Assembly: GCF_900167165.1 (NCBI RefSeq)
Contig: NZ_FUXM01000005.1
Span: 1 to 64,000 of the forward strand
Direction: 5' to 3'
Source of the DNA: Carboxydocella sporoproducens DSM 16521
Lineage (GTDB): Bacteria > Bacillota > GCA-003054495 > Carboxydocellales > Carboxydocellaceae
Length of the DNA stretch: 64,000 bases
Shown piece after piece: positions 57,042 through 64,000 of this stretch. Position 1 is the stretch's first letter. Every line of letters starts with the position of its first letter. Position numbers and translations under genes: made by a program. The notes below the pieces were generated by a model, which searched no databases, had not been told where the DNA came from, and worked only from the letters and a program-made list of their open reading frames with translations.

Positions 57042-58916
57042 CTATGGGGTTAGTTCCTGTTCTTCTGATTTTTGTCCATCAATGAAAATCAAAGCTTTAG
57101 CTTTACCGTAGTATCTGATCGGCACCACCAGAGTGGAACCCCCGGTGCCACTGCCAATAAACTCCTGTCTGCCTTCCGGGCTCTTGTTATCCACTACTTT
57201 GATGGAGACCTGGTGGGGCTCACCTGCCCCGGGGATGTTTACCGAAATAGAAATTTGCTGAGGCTGAGGTCCAGGACCGGCGCTTACTTTCAGTTTGACA
57301 CTGCTACCCTTTTCCGTTTCTGTCCCCGGCTGAGGCTCCTGACTGATAACTGTCCCAGGGAAAAAGTCCGTACTGGCTTCCTGAGTAATATTTTCCTCCG
57401 GTACTTTCAGGCCCATGGCTTCCAGGGCTGCCCTGGCAGCAGTAAGGCTTAACCCGGTAACATTGGGCATTTTCAGCAACACCGGTTTTTTACCCTTGCT
57501 GACCACCAGATTTACTGCAGTCTGGCGGGGGACTTGTTCACCAGCAGCCGGGTTCTGGGAAATAACTGTATCCTTTTCATATTCATCACTGTACTGGTAA
57601 TCAATCGTCCCCAGAGCTAACCCTGCCTTTTCCAGGGCCAGACGAGCATCTTCCTTATCCTGGCCTGAAAGATCAGGCACATTCACCTTTTCCACTCCTA
57701 CACTGACAATTACACCAATAGCCTGCCCTTCCCGCACTTCAGTCCCGGGCTTTTCCCGTTGACTGATTATCCGGTTCTCCGCAATGGTGTCACTATATTC
57801 CCGCCCCAGCACTTCCAGTTGCAAATGAGCTGGCTTTAAGCGCTGTTCTGCCTCTTCTACTGTCAAATTGGTCAAATCCGGCACTTCCACCGTTTTGGGT
57901 AAAAGCAGAAAATAGCCAGCTCCCCCGAGAATTAACAGGGTAACCAGAATAGCCAGCCAGGCCCAGAGTTTACGTTTATTTTTCTTTTCCCTGGCAGCCT
58001 GCTGCTTACCCAGAGCCTGTTTCAGTTCATCCCGGGGCAAAACCATGGTTGGATTTTCATCCAGCATCAGTTTTTTCGTCTGTTCACTAATTTGGCCTAT
58101 GAGGACTGTCCTCAGGTCCTCCAGCATCTCCTCCGCACTGGCATAGCGGCGCGCCCGGTCTTTGGCCATTGCCCGCCGAACCACCATCTCCAGCTCCGGG
58201 CTAACGGCAGGATTCAGCTTGGATAGAGAGGGAGGCTGATCCCCCATATGTTTCATGGCTACTGCAATTGGCGATTCTCCCTCATATGGCAGCCGCCCGG
58301 CCAGCATTTCAAACAGCACGACCCCCACCGAGTAAAGGTCAGACTGAAAAGAGGCCGGTTCTCCTCGAGCCTGTTCAGGGGAAATATAATGGACTGAGCC
58401 TACAATCGTCCCGGTTTGGGTCACAGTAACATCGGTTGTGGAGCGGGCGATGCCGAAATCAGTGACTTTTACCCTTCCATCTTTGGCAATGAGGATATTA
58501 CCTGACTTGATATCCCGATGCACAATCCCACTGGCATGGGCATGGACCAAAGCCGCACAGATCTGCCGGGCTATATCTACCGCTTCCACCGGTGCCAGCG
58601 GGCCCTTTTCCCGGATATATCTTTTCAAGGTGATGCCATCAATATATTCCATTACGATATAGTGGATAATTCCGTCCTGACCTACATCAAAGACATTGAC
58701 AATATTGGGGTGAGACAAACGGGCCACCGCCTGGGCTTCCCGCCGAAAGCGTTCTACAAAATCAGCATCATCAGAATACTGCGGGCGCAGGATTTTAATG
58801 GTAACATCCCGCTGCAAATAGCGACAATGAGCCCGATATACTACTGCCATGCCGCCGCCACCTAACAGCTCCTCTACATGATAACGGCCTGCTATTACTC
58901 TGCCTATCAGTTCCAT
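57042..58916 (-). CDS. prkC: PASTA-domain serine/threonine protein kinase PrkC
   Basis: A membrane kinase that senses peptidoglycan fragments, linked to germination and cell-wall control. The 624-residue protein has the kinase domain (residues about 10-270) with G-loop LGGGGMAVVY, K41, catalytic HRDIKSGN near residue 133-140, DFG at 153-155, one membrane segment (317-339), three PASTA domains (about 341-409, 410-478, 483-553) and a beta-rich C-terminal extension of about 70 residues. GAGGTGAGG precedes the ATG 58916. HRDIKSGN replaces the usual HRDIKPxN, a mild oddity. Gene order prpC-prkC-rsgA-rpe is classic. Confidence 0.96.
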   Translation of the reverse strand: MELIGRVIAGRYHVEELLGGGGMAVVYRAHCRYLQRDVTIKILRPQYSDDADFVERFRREAQAVARLSHPNIVNVFDVGQDGIIHYIVMEYIDGITLKRYIREKGPLAPVEAVDIARQICAALVHAHASGIVHRDIKSGNILIAKDGRVKVTDFGIARSTTDVTVTQTGTIVGSVHYISPEQARGEPASFQSDLYSVGVVLFEMLAGRLPYEGESPIAVAMKHMGDQPPSLSKLNPAVSPELEMVVRRAMAKDRARRYASAEEMLEDLRTVLIGQISEQTKKLMLDENPTMVLPRDELKQALGKQQAAREKKNKRKLWAWLAILVTLLILGGAGYFLLLPKTVEVPDLTNLTVEEAEQRLKPAHLQLEVLGREYSDTIAENRIISQREKPGTEVREGQAIGVIVSVGVEKVNVPDLSGQDKEDARLALEKAGLALGTIDYQYSDEYEKDTVISQNPAAGEQVPRQTAVNLVVSKGKKPVLLKMPNVTGLSLTAARAALEAMGLKVPEENITQEASTDFFPGTVISQEPQPGTETEKGSSVKLKVSAGPGPQPQQISISVNIPGAGEPHQVSIKVVDNKSPEGRQEFIGSGTGGSTLVVPIRYYGKAKALIFIDGQKSEEQELTP

Positions 58917-58921
58917 GGTCC

Positions 58922-59680
58922 TCACCTCGGTTTTACCAGCACCAGCGTGATGTTATCCTTGCCACCCCGCTCAAGTGCCTCCTCTATCAGCCTGTTTGCC
59001 AGGGTAGGTAAGTCACTGTTATCTTCCTGCCATGTTTGCAGCAATTCCAGCATTTCCTCATCTCTAACCTGACCGCTTAAACCATCGGTGCAAAAAAGAT
59101 ACAGGTCATCAGGTTCTATGGTTAGTTCCGTTAAATCCACCACTACGGCCGGATCCATCCCCAGAGCTCTAGTCAGGATATTACGCTGGGGATGTTTAAA
59201 AGCTTCCTCCAAACTGATTCCGCCATTCTGGTAAAGCTGATAGACCAGGGAATGGTCATGGGTTAATAACTTCAGTTCTCCTCGCCGCCAGCGGTATGCC
59301 CGGCTGTCACCCACATGAGCAATAACTAACAGGTTACTGTCCCCGGAGAAATAACCACAGGTCACGGTAGTACCCATGCCCAGGTTTTGATTTTCCAGCC
59401 GCCCGCGGTGATAAATTTCCTGGTTGGCTTTCTCCACTGCCTGGCGTAAAAGTCCCAGTATCCCAGGGCCTATTAATTGTTCCCGATTCCGGGCCAACTC
59501 CTGGATTATTATCTCCCCGGCCATCTGGCTGGCAATCTCCCCTGCAGCATGACCGCCCATCCCATCAGCTACCCCGAATAAATTGAGATCAGGAGCCAAA
59601 ATAAAAGCATCCTGATTGTTTTTTCTGACCAGACCAACATGGGTACCTACCGCAAACTGCAATTTTCCCACCTCACACAT
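58922..59680 (-). CDS. prpC: PP2C-type protein serine/threonine phosphatase PrpC
   Basis: Reverses PrkC phosphorylation. The 252-residue protein has the PP2C metal-binding motifs DGMGGHAAGE near residues 39-48, GDSRAYRW near residues 120-127, DHS and CTDGLSG near residues 197-203, and RGGKDNITLVLV at the end. The ATG at 59680 is only 3 nt after GGGAG; a TTG at 59662 with GAGGTGGG may be the true start. Confidence 0.95.
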   Translation of the reverse strand: MCEVGKLQFAVGTHVGLVRKNNQDAFILAPDLNLFGVADGMGGHAAGEIASQMAGEIIIQELARNREQLIGPGILGLLRQAVEKANQEIYHRGRLENQNLGMGTTVTCGYFSGDSNLLVIAHVGDSRAYRWRRGELKLLTHDHSLVYQLYQNGGISLEEAFKHPQRNILTRALGMDPAVVVDLTELTIEPDDLYLFCTDGLSGQVRDEEMLELLQTWQEDNSDLPTLANRLIEEALERGGKDNITLVLVKPR

Positions 59681-59687
59681 ACTCTCC

Positions 59688-60083
59688 CTAGAGATAAAAC
59701 TCTGCTTCCCAGGGTCCTATCTTAATCCTGTCCCCCGGGGAAAGCAGTACTTCTGTTACCGGTCGCCCGTTAACCAGAGTACCATTGGCACTGTCCAGGT
59801 CCTGCAGAACCCAGCCTCTGTCAGTCGGCAGAATCCTGGCATGGAGTCTCGATACCGTTGGATGATTAATAGTAATGGTGCAGTCCTCTCTTCGGCCTAT
59901 GTACACCGTTTGCCGGGGCAGGGCAAGGCGCATGCCAGTATCCTCCCCGGATAATATTACTAACGCCGCAGCTGCGGCTGAACTTATTTCCTGACACTGG
60001 GCCGGTAAAGCAAACACAATGGTGCCATCCTGACCACTCATCAACTCTTTTTTACGCCGCCATAGCCTTCTCCACCAGCTCAT
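59688..60083 (-). CDS. FHA-domain protein
   Basis: A 131-residue protein with a forkhead-associated domain in residues about 40-130 (IGRREDCTI, VSRLHARIL, SANGTLVNG), which binds phosphothreonine. The N-terminus is basic and Trp-rich. It overlaps rlmN by 4 nt (ATGA) and precedes prpC, so it probably reads PrkC/PrpC phosphorylation, as expected from context. Confidence 0.85.
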   Translation of the reverse strand: MSWWRRLWRRKKELMSGQDGTIVFALPAQCQEISSAAAAALVILSGEDTGMRLALPRQTVYIGRREDCTITINHPTVSRLHARILPTDRGWVLQDLDSANGTLVNGRPVTEVLLSPGDRIKIGPWEAEFYL

Positions 60084-61123
60084 CCTTTCCCGCTCCTCTC
60101 AGCCATTACCCTGCGGCGCAATTGACCGCAGGCGGCATCAATTTCCTGGCCCAGTTCCCGCCGGACGGAAACCTCCAGCCCGTATGTTTCGACTATTCTA
60201 CGAAAACGGGCAATTTCCTGCTGTTCAGGCCGCTCCCAGTCATATTCAGGAACTGGATTGATGGGTATTAAATTCACATGAGCCAGGCGACCCCGCAATA
60301 AACTGCCCAGTTGCCGCGCCAGTTCTTCACTATCATTTACTCCTTTGATCAGGGCATACTCATAGGTAATCCGGCGCCCGGTCTGCTCAGTGTAAAAATC
60401 ACAGGCAGCCAGCAACTTTTGCAAGGGATATTTGCGGTTGATCGGCAAAAGGTAACTGCGCAGCTGATCATTGGGCGCATGAAGGGATATGGCCAGGGTA
60501 ATGGCCAGTCCTTCCCGGGCCAGGTCATAGATGCGAGGTACCAGACCACTGGTAGAAACTGTCAGGTGACGCTGACCAATATTTAGACCCTGGCGGTCAC
60601 TGACCAGACGCAAAAACTTTACTACCTCATCATAGTTATCCAGAGGTTCGCCAGTCCCCATCACCACTACCCGGCCTACTCTGGATCCGCTCAGTTTTTG
60701 CATAGCCAGCACTTGATCATAAATCTCCCAGGCCTCCAGATTGCGCACCAGACCGCCAAGAGTGGAAGCGCAAAGGCGACAGCCCATACGACAACCCACC
60801 TGACTGGAAACGCAGACACTGGTGCCGTAATTATACACCATCAACACCGTTTCCACCGCCTGCCCATCGGGTAGGGCAAAGAGGGCCTTAATGGTCCCAT
60901 CCCTGGCCTGCTGGCTGGTAACCAGCTGCAGACTCTCGATTTTTGCCTTTTCCCGCAGCTGTTGCCTCATTTCTTTACTCAAATTGGTCATAGCCTCAAA
61001 ATCCGTAACCCCTTTTTGCCAGATCCACTGGTAAATTTGCTGGGCCCGGAAGGCGGGCTGCCCCAGTTCAGCGGTTAGCCAGCAGGTAAGCTCAGGCAAA
61101 GAAAGGGTTTTTAGATTGATCAT
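60080..61123 (-). CDS. rlmN: 23S rRNA (adenine-C2)-methyltransferase RlmN
   Basis: A radical-SAM enzyme that methylates A2503 of 23S rRNA and A37 of some tRNAs. The 347-residue protein has the SAM [4Fe-4S] motif CRMGCRLC near residues 115-122, and the DNYDEV and LAISLHAPNDQLR segments; the conserved cysteine near the C-terminus (DAACGQL) is the methyl carrier. Eight of its neighbours are housekeeping genes; it lies 5 nt after rsmB. Confidence 0.96.
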   Translation of the reverse strand: MINLKTLSLPELTCWLTAELGQPAFRAQQIYQWIWQKGVTDFEAMTNLSKEMRQQLREKAKIESLQLVTSQQARDGTIKALFALPDGQAVETVLMVYNYGTSVCVSSQVGCRMGCRLCASTLGGLVRNLEAWEIYDQVLAMQKLSGSRVGRVVVMGTGEPLDNYDEVVKFLRLVSDRQGLNIGQRHLTVSTSGLVPRIYDLAREGLAITLAISLHAPNDQLRSYLLPINRKYPLQKLLAACDFYTEQTGRRITYEYALIKGVNDSEELARQLGSLLRGRLAHVNLIPINPVPEYDWERPEQQEIARFRRIVETYGLEVSVRRELGQEIDAACGQLRRRVMAERSGKG

Positions 61124-61128
61124 CGTTC

Positions 61129-62442
61129 CTATTTATCCTCCTTCCGCCAGCGGGCCAGGAAAAAGCCATCACTATTTTCCCGGTGAGGCAAGAGCTGTAT
61201 TTCTCCGGCAGGCGCTCCCTCCCAGGGCAAAAGTTGAAACTCGGGAAAATTTTCCCCAAACCAGCGAGCAACCTCCTGATTTTCCTGGCGGTTGATGGTA
61301 CAGGTACTATAAACCAGGATTCCTCCTGGTGCTACACAGGCCGCAGCGGCCTGTAGGATCCGTTTTTGAAGCTCCGGGAGACTCTTTAAATCTGCCGCAG
61401 CTTTTTGCCAGCGTATTTCTGGCCTGCGCCTGATTACCCCCAGTCCGGAACAAGGGGCATCTACCAGCACCCGGTCAAACCGGTTATGCCAGGCAGATGG
61501 CAAAGCGGTAGCGTCCTGCAATACCGTGTGGATGGATTTTATCCCCAGACGCAAACAATTGTCCTCAATCAGCTTCAACTTATGGGGATGAATATCACAG
61601 GCTACGATTTCCCCCTGGTCAGACATCAGCTGGGCTAGATGGGTGGTTTTGCCTCCCGGTGCAGCACAGGTATCCAGTACCTTCATACCCGGAAGGGGTG
61701 CTACCACATGGGCCACCTGCATGGATGCCTGGTCCTGTACCAGCCACCAGCCCTCCGCAAAACCCGGTATACGGGTGAGCAAGTCAAAGTCCGTCAGTTC
61801 TACCCCTTCTGGTGGCCAGGACAGTTCTTTTACTCCAGTACCCGCCGCCTGCAGGCGTTCCACCAGTTCTGCCCGGGTCAGGCGCAGGGTATTGGTCCGT
61901 AAAGTCAAGGGGGGGATGTTATTTCCGGCAGCCAGCAGTTTTTCTGTGTCTTCTTCCCCCAGTTCCTTTAGCCACAATTGTACCAGCCAGCGAGGATAGC
62001 TGTAAAAAACACTGAGGTAGCCCACTAGATCCTGATTCCGATCTGGCCAGCTCCAGTTACCTTGGTTGCGCAACAGATTGCGCAATACCCCATTAACCAG
62101 GCCGGCAAGCCCGGTAAATTTGTTCTTTTTGGCAAGTTCCACACTGGTATGTACTGCTGCCGGGCCTGGTATCCTTTCACTTTTTACAATCTGGTAAGCA
62201 CCTACCAGCAGGATAGCCTGCAATCTGTGGGGCATCTTTTCCAGGGGCTTACTTAAAAACTGATTTAATAGCCAGGCCAATGCTAAATAGTATTTTACAG
62301 TACCATAAACCAGTTCAGTTACCAGCTTGCGTTCCCTGCTATCCAGGGCACTGGCGGCTTTATTCAGAGTCAGGTTGGAATAGGCCTGTTGCCATAATAC
62401 CTGTTCCACTATTTCTACTGCTATTTGACGTGGTTCTTTCAA
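61129..62442 (-). CDS. rsmB: 16S rRNA (cytosine-C5)-methyltransferase RsmB
   Basis: Methylates C967 of 16S rRNA. The 437-residue protein has an N-terminal NusB-like domain, the SAM site DTCAAPGGKTTH near residues 259-270, and the catalytic cysteines in DAPCSGLGV near residue 327 and YSTCTI near residue 381. It starts with TTG at 62442, 7 nt after GGTGGAATAA. It lies 16 nt after fmt. Confidence 0.95.
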   Translation of the reverse strand: MKEPRQIAVEIVEQVLWQQAYSNLTLNKAASALDSRERKLVTELVYGTVKYYLALAWLLNQFLSKPLEKMPHRLQAILLVGAYQIVKSERIPGPAAVHTSVELAKKNKFTGLAGLVNGVLRNLLRNQGNWSWPDRNQDLVGYLSVFYSYPRWLVQLWLKELGEEDTEKLLAAGNNIPPLTLRTNTLRLTRAELVERLQAAGTGVKELSWPPEGVELTDFDLLTRIPGFAEGWWLVQDQASMQVAHVVAPLPGMKVLDTCAAPGGKTTHLAQLMSDQGEIVACDIHPHKLKLIEDNCLRLGIKSIHTVLQDATALPSAWHNRFDRVLVDAPCSGLGVIRRRPEIRWQKAAADLKSLPELQKRILQAAAACVAPGGILVYSTCTINRQENQEVARWFGENFPEFQLLPWEGAPAGEIQLLPHRENSDGFFLARWRKEDK

Positions 62443-62458
62443 AGTTATTCCACCAACT

Positions 62459-63388
62459 TTATTCCAGTTTAGTTCCAGCCTGCAGTTTGCGCCCCCTCAG
62501 GAAGTCTGCCCCGGTCATGGCCCTGCTTCCTGCTGGCTGCAACTGGGTCAGCACCAGGTGCCCATCTCCGGCTGCCACCACTGGTCCTTCTGCGCGCAAT
62601 TCCACTACAGTTCCCGGATCAGCCAGCGGTGTGCCAGGTTCAAACCTGGCCTGCCAGATTTTCAGGGGATTCCCTTCCCAGAGGGTATAGGCCCCCGGCC
62701 AGGGGTTTAAGCCCCGGATCAGGTTGACAATCTGCTGGCCGCCAGCCCCCCAGTTAATCCGCTCTGTTTCCCGATTCAGCATTGGCGCATAGGTGGCCCG
62801 ACTATGGTCCTGGGGTTCCCGGGGCGCCTGGCCCTGCTCGATTTGGGTCAGGGTTTGCACCAGCAACTCTGCCCCCAGAGTGGCCAGCCGGTCATGCAAA
62901 GTTCCAAAGGTATCCGTATCCGTAATGGGCACTTTGGCTTTCAGAATCATATCCCCGGCATCCAGTTCCCTGCTCATGTACATGGTTGTAATACCGGTTT
63001 CCTGTTCACCATTAATGATTGCCCATTGGATAGGGGCAGCTCCCCGGTAGCGAGGCAGCAAAGAAGCATGGACATTGATACAACCCAGGGGCGGCAATTG
63101 CAGGATCTTTTCCGGCAATATCTGACCATAAGCTACTACCACAATGGCATCTGGCCGTAATTCTTCCAGCTCTGCCAGAAAGTTTTCATCTTTAACTTTC
63201 AAGGGCTGAAAAACCGGCCAGCCCCGGCTTAGAGCCGCTTCTTTAACAGGGGAGAAAGAAACTTTCTGTCCCCGCCCCCGCGGTCGGTCCGGCTGGGTTA
63301 CTACACCTACCACCTGCCAGCCGGGCTGGTCCAATGCCAGCAAGCTGGGCACAGCAAAATCAGGGGTTCCCATAAAGACAATCCGCAT
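62459..63388 (-). CDS. fmt: Methionyl-tRNA formyltransferase
   Basis: Formylates initiator Met-tRNA using 10-formyltetrahydrofolate. The 309-residue protein has the MGTPDFAVPSL start, NVHASLLPRYRGAAPIQWAI near residues 110-129 and the following TTMYMSRELDAGDM segment. It follows def with a 12-nt gap. AGGAGGG precedes the ATG. Confidence 0.97.
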   Translation of the reverse strand: MRIVFMGTPDFAVPSLLALDQPGWQVVGVVTQPDRPRGRGQKVSFSPVKEAALSRGWPVFQPLKVKDENFLAELEELRPDAIVVVAYGQILPEKILQLPPLGCINVHASLLPRYRGAAPIQWAIINGEQETGITTMYMSRELDAGDMILKAKVPITDTDTFGTLHDRLATLGAELLVQTLTQIEQGQAPREPQDHSRATYAPMLNRETERINWGAGGQQIVNLIRGLNPWPGAYTLWEGNPLKIWQARFEPGTPLADPGTVVELRAEGPVVAAGDGHLVLTQLQPAGSRAMTGADFLRGRKLQAGTKLE

Positions 63389-63400
63389 GCTGTATCCCTC

Positions 63401-63856
63401 CTATTTGCTGGGGCGCAGATTTTCTGCTTTATCTACATATAAGATACCATCAAGATGGTCAATTTCATGCTGGAAGGCGCGGGCCAGCAAGCCTTCGGCC
63501 TCATATTCCACCAGTTCCCCCTGGCGGTTTAGACCGCGGACCTTAACTCTAGCCCATCTCTCCACATCCCCCTGTTTGCCGGGAACAGAAAGACAACCTT
63601 CCACCGCCACTTCCTTGCCTTCACAATGGATAATCTCTGGATTGATCAGTTCAATCAGTCCCTCACCCACATCAACTACTATCACCCGTTTGCTGATGCC
63701 AATCTGGGGAGCAGCCAGCCCTACCCCTTCCGCATCATACATAGTATCAGCCATGTTTTCCAGGAGCTTGATGATATTGGGGGTAATCTCTTTTACCGGT
63801 TTGGCAACTTGACGCAGAACAGGATCGCCAATCTCCACTATTTTAAATACTGCCAT
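63401..63856 (-). CDS. def: Peptide deformylase
   Basis: Removes the N-formyl group from nascent proteins. The 151-residue metalloenzyme has the three motifs [10 protein letters not shown] (near residues 45-54), EGCLSVPG (near residues 88-95, whose Cys binds the metal) and [11 protein letters not shown] (near residues 130-140). GTGAGGGAG precedes the ATG, and priA ends 17 nt upstream. Confidence 0.97.
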   Translation of the reverse strand: MAVFKIVEIGDPVLRQVAKPVKEITPNIIKLLENMADTMYDAEGVGLAAPQIGISKRVIVVDVGEGLIELINPEIIHCEGKEVAVEGCLSVPGKQGDVERWARVKVRGLNRQGELVEYEAEGLLARAFQHEIDHLDGILYVDKAENLRPSK

Positions 63857-63873
63857 TAATTATCTCCCTCACT

Positions 63874-64000
63874 TTATAGCAAACTGACTGGTTCAATATC
63901 CAGAACCAGACGCACTTCCCCACTGCGTTGCTTGCTCCATTTCTGTAACACTTCCCGGCCCAGGCTGCGTAATCCCTCCAGCTCCGGGCCCTTGATGGCC
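63874..64000 (-). CDS. priA: C-terminal end of primosomal protein PriA (partial)
   Basis: The frame on the minus strand enters from beyond the window and stops at TAA (63876-63874), giving 41 residues that end in LDIEPVSLL, the typical C-terminus of PriA (usually D-V-D-P-x-x-L). In many Firmicutes priA precedes def and fmt, as here. Only the last part of the replication-restart helicase is present. Confidence 0.75.
   Translation of the reverse strand, partial: AIKGPELEGLRSLGREVLQKWSKQRSGEVRLVLDIEPVSLL

Noticed and set aside
1-64000. CRISPR arrays, insertion sequences, prophage, rRNA and tRNA genes
   Set aside because: No regularly spaced repeats, transposase or integrase frames, or rRNA/tRNA sequences were noticed while reading; a covariance search would settle small RNAs.

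Overview
The window reads as one chromosomal segment of an anaerobic, endospore-forming, Gram-positive bacterium of the class Clostridia. The evidence is a clostridial-type spoIIAA-spoIIAB-sigF operon, a spoVA operon, spmA/spmB and ytfJ, PrkC/PrpC/RsgA, an FMN-riboswitch riboflavin operon, strong AGGAGG-type ribosome binding sites, and multihaem c-type cytochromes beside a periplasm-facing [NiFe] hydrogenase. The combination suggests a respiratory or hydrogen-oxidising thermophile-like lineage (Carboxydocella or Thermincola relatives are plausible); the genus is only an inference. No rRNA, tRNA, insertion sequence, prophage or CRISPR array was recognised.

Layout. 1-3.6 kb: an unassigned hairpin element, hutP, two unknown genes, cobO, and three small zinc-ribbon or stress-like genes. 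3.6-14.6 kb: a dense minus-strand housekeeping and sporulation block (pgi, GNAT, rluB, spmB-spmA, MazG-like, ytfJ, DUF2953, scpB-scpA, trpS, M50 protease, and a DHH-CBS-nucleotidyltransferase fusion). 14.6-21.6 kb: glgP, a plus-strand amidohydrolase/LarA-like pair, OsmC, Sir2, queC and a ferredoxin. 21.7-26.3 kb: a plus-strand hydrogenase operon (small and large subunits, cytochrome b, maturation protease) meeting an eight-haem cytochrome gene tail to tail. 26.4-38.5 kb: lysA, trpB2, a three-gene activase/dehydratase-like cassette joined to the spoVA operon, dodecin, and the spoIIA operon. 38.5-47.8 kb: a class III CoA-transferase, a sugar ABC transporter, PTS EIIC/EIIB and a LevR-type sigma54 activator. 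47.8-50.6 kb: dacF-like and a six-haem cytochrome. 50.6-54.5 kb: riboflavin operon with promoter, FMN riboswitch and terminator. 54.5-64 kb: HDAC-like, rpe, rsgA, prkC, prpC, FHA, rlmN, rsmB, fmt, def and the end of priA.

How it works together. Three signals stand out. (1) The hydrogenase small subunit carries all six cysteines of the oxygen-tolerant [4Fe-3S] proximal cluster, and its promoter overlaps a perfect CRP/FNR-type palindrome (TGTGA-N6-TCACA). (2) A near-perfect sigma54 promoter (TGGCACG-N4-TTGCT) with an upstream dyad lies between a LevR/EIIB/EIIC operon and a CUT2-type ABC transporter operon, implying that a PTS-linked enhancer-binding protein drives an ABC importer. (3) The spoVA operon runs with overlapping genes into a BadF/HgdC-type activase and two dehydratase-like proteins, suggesting a radical-type CoA or redox enzyme expressed in the forespore. 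The cytochrome genes, hydrogenase and ferredoxin indicate H2-linked electron transfer across the membrane. In two places (spmA and dacF) a terminator-like hairpin also buries the Shine-Dalgarno sequence of the next sporulation-linked gene.
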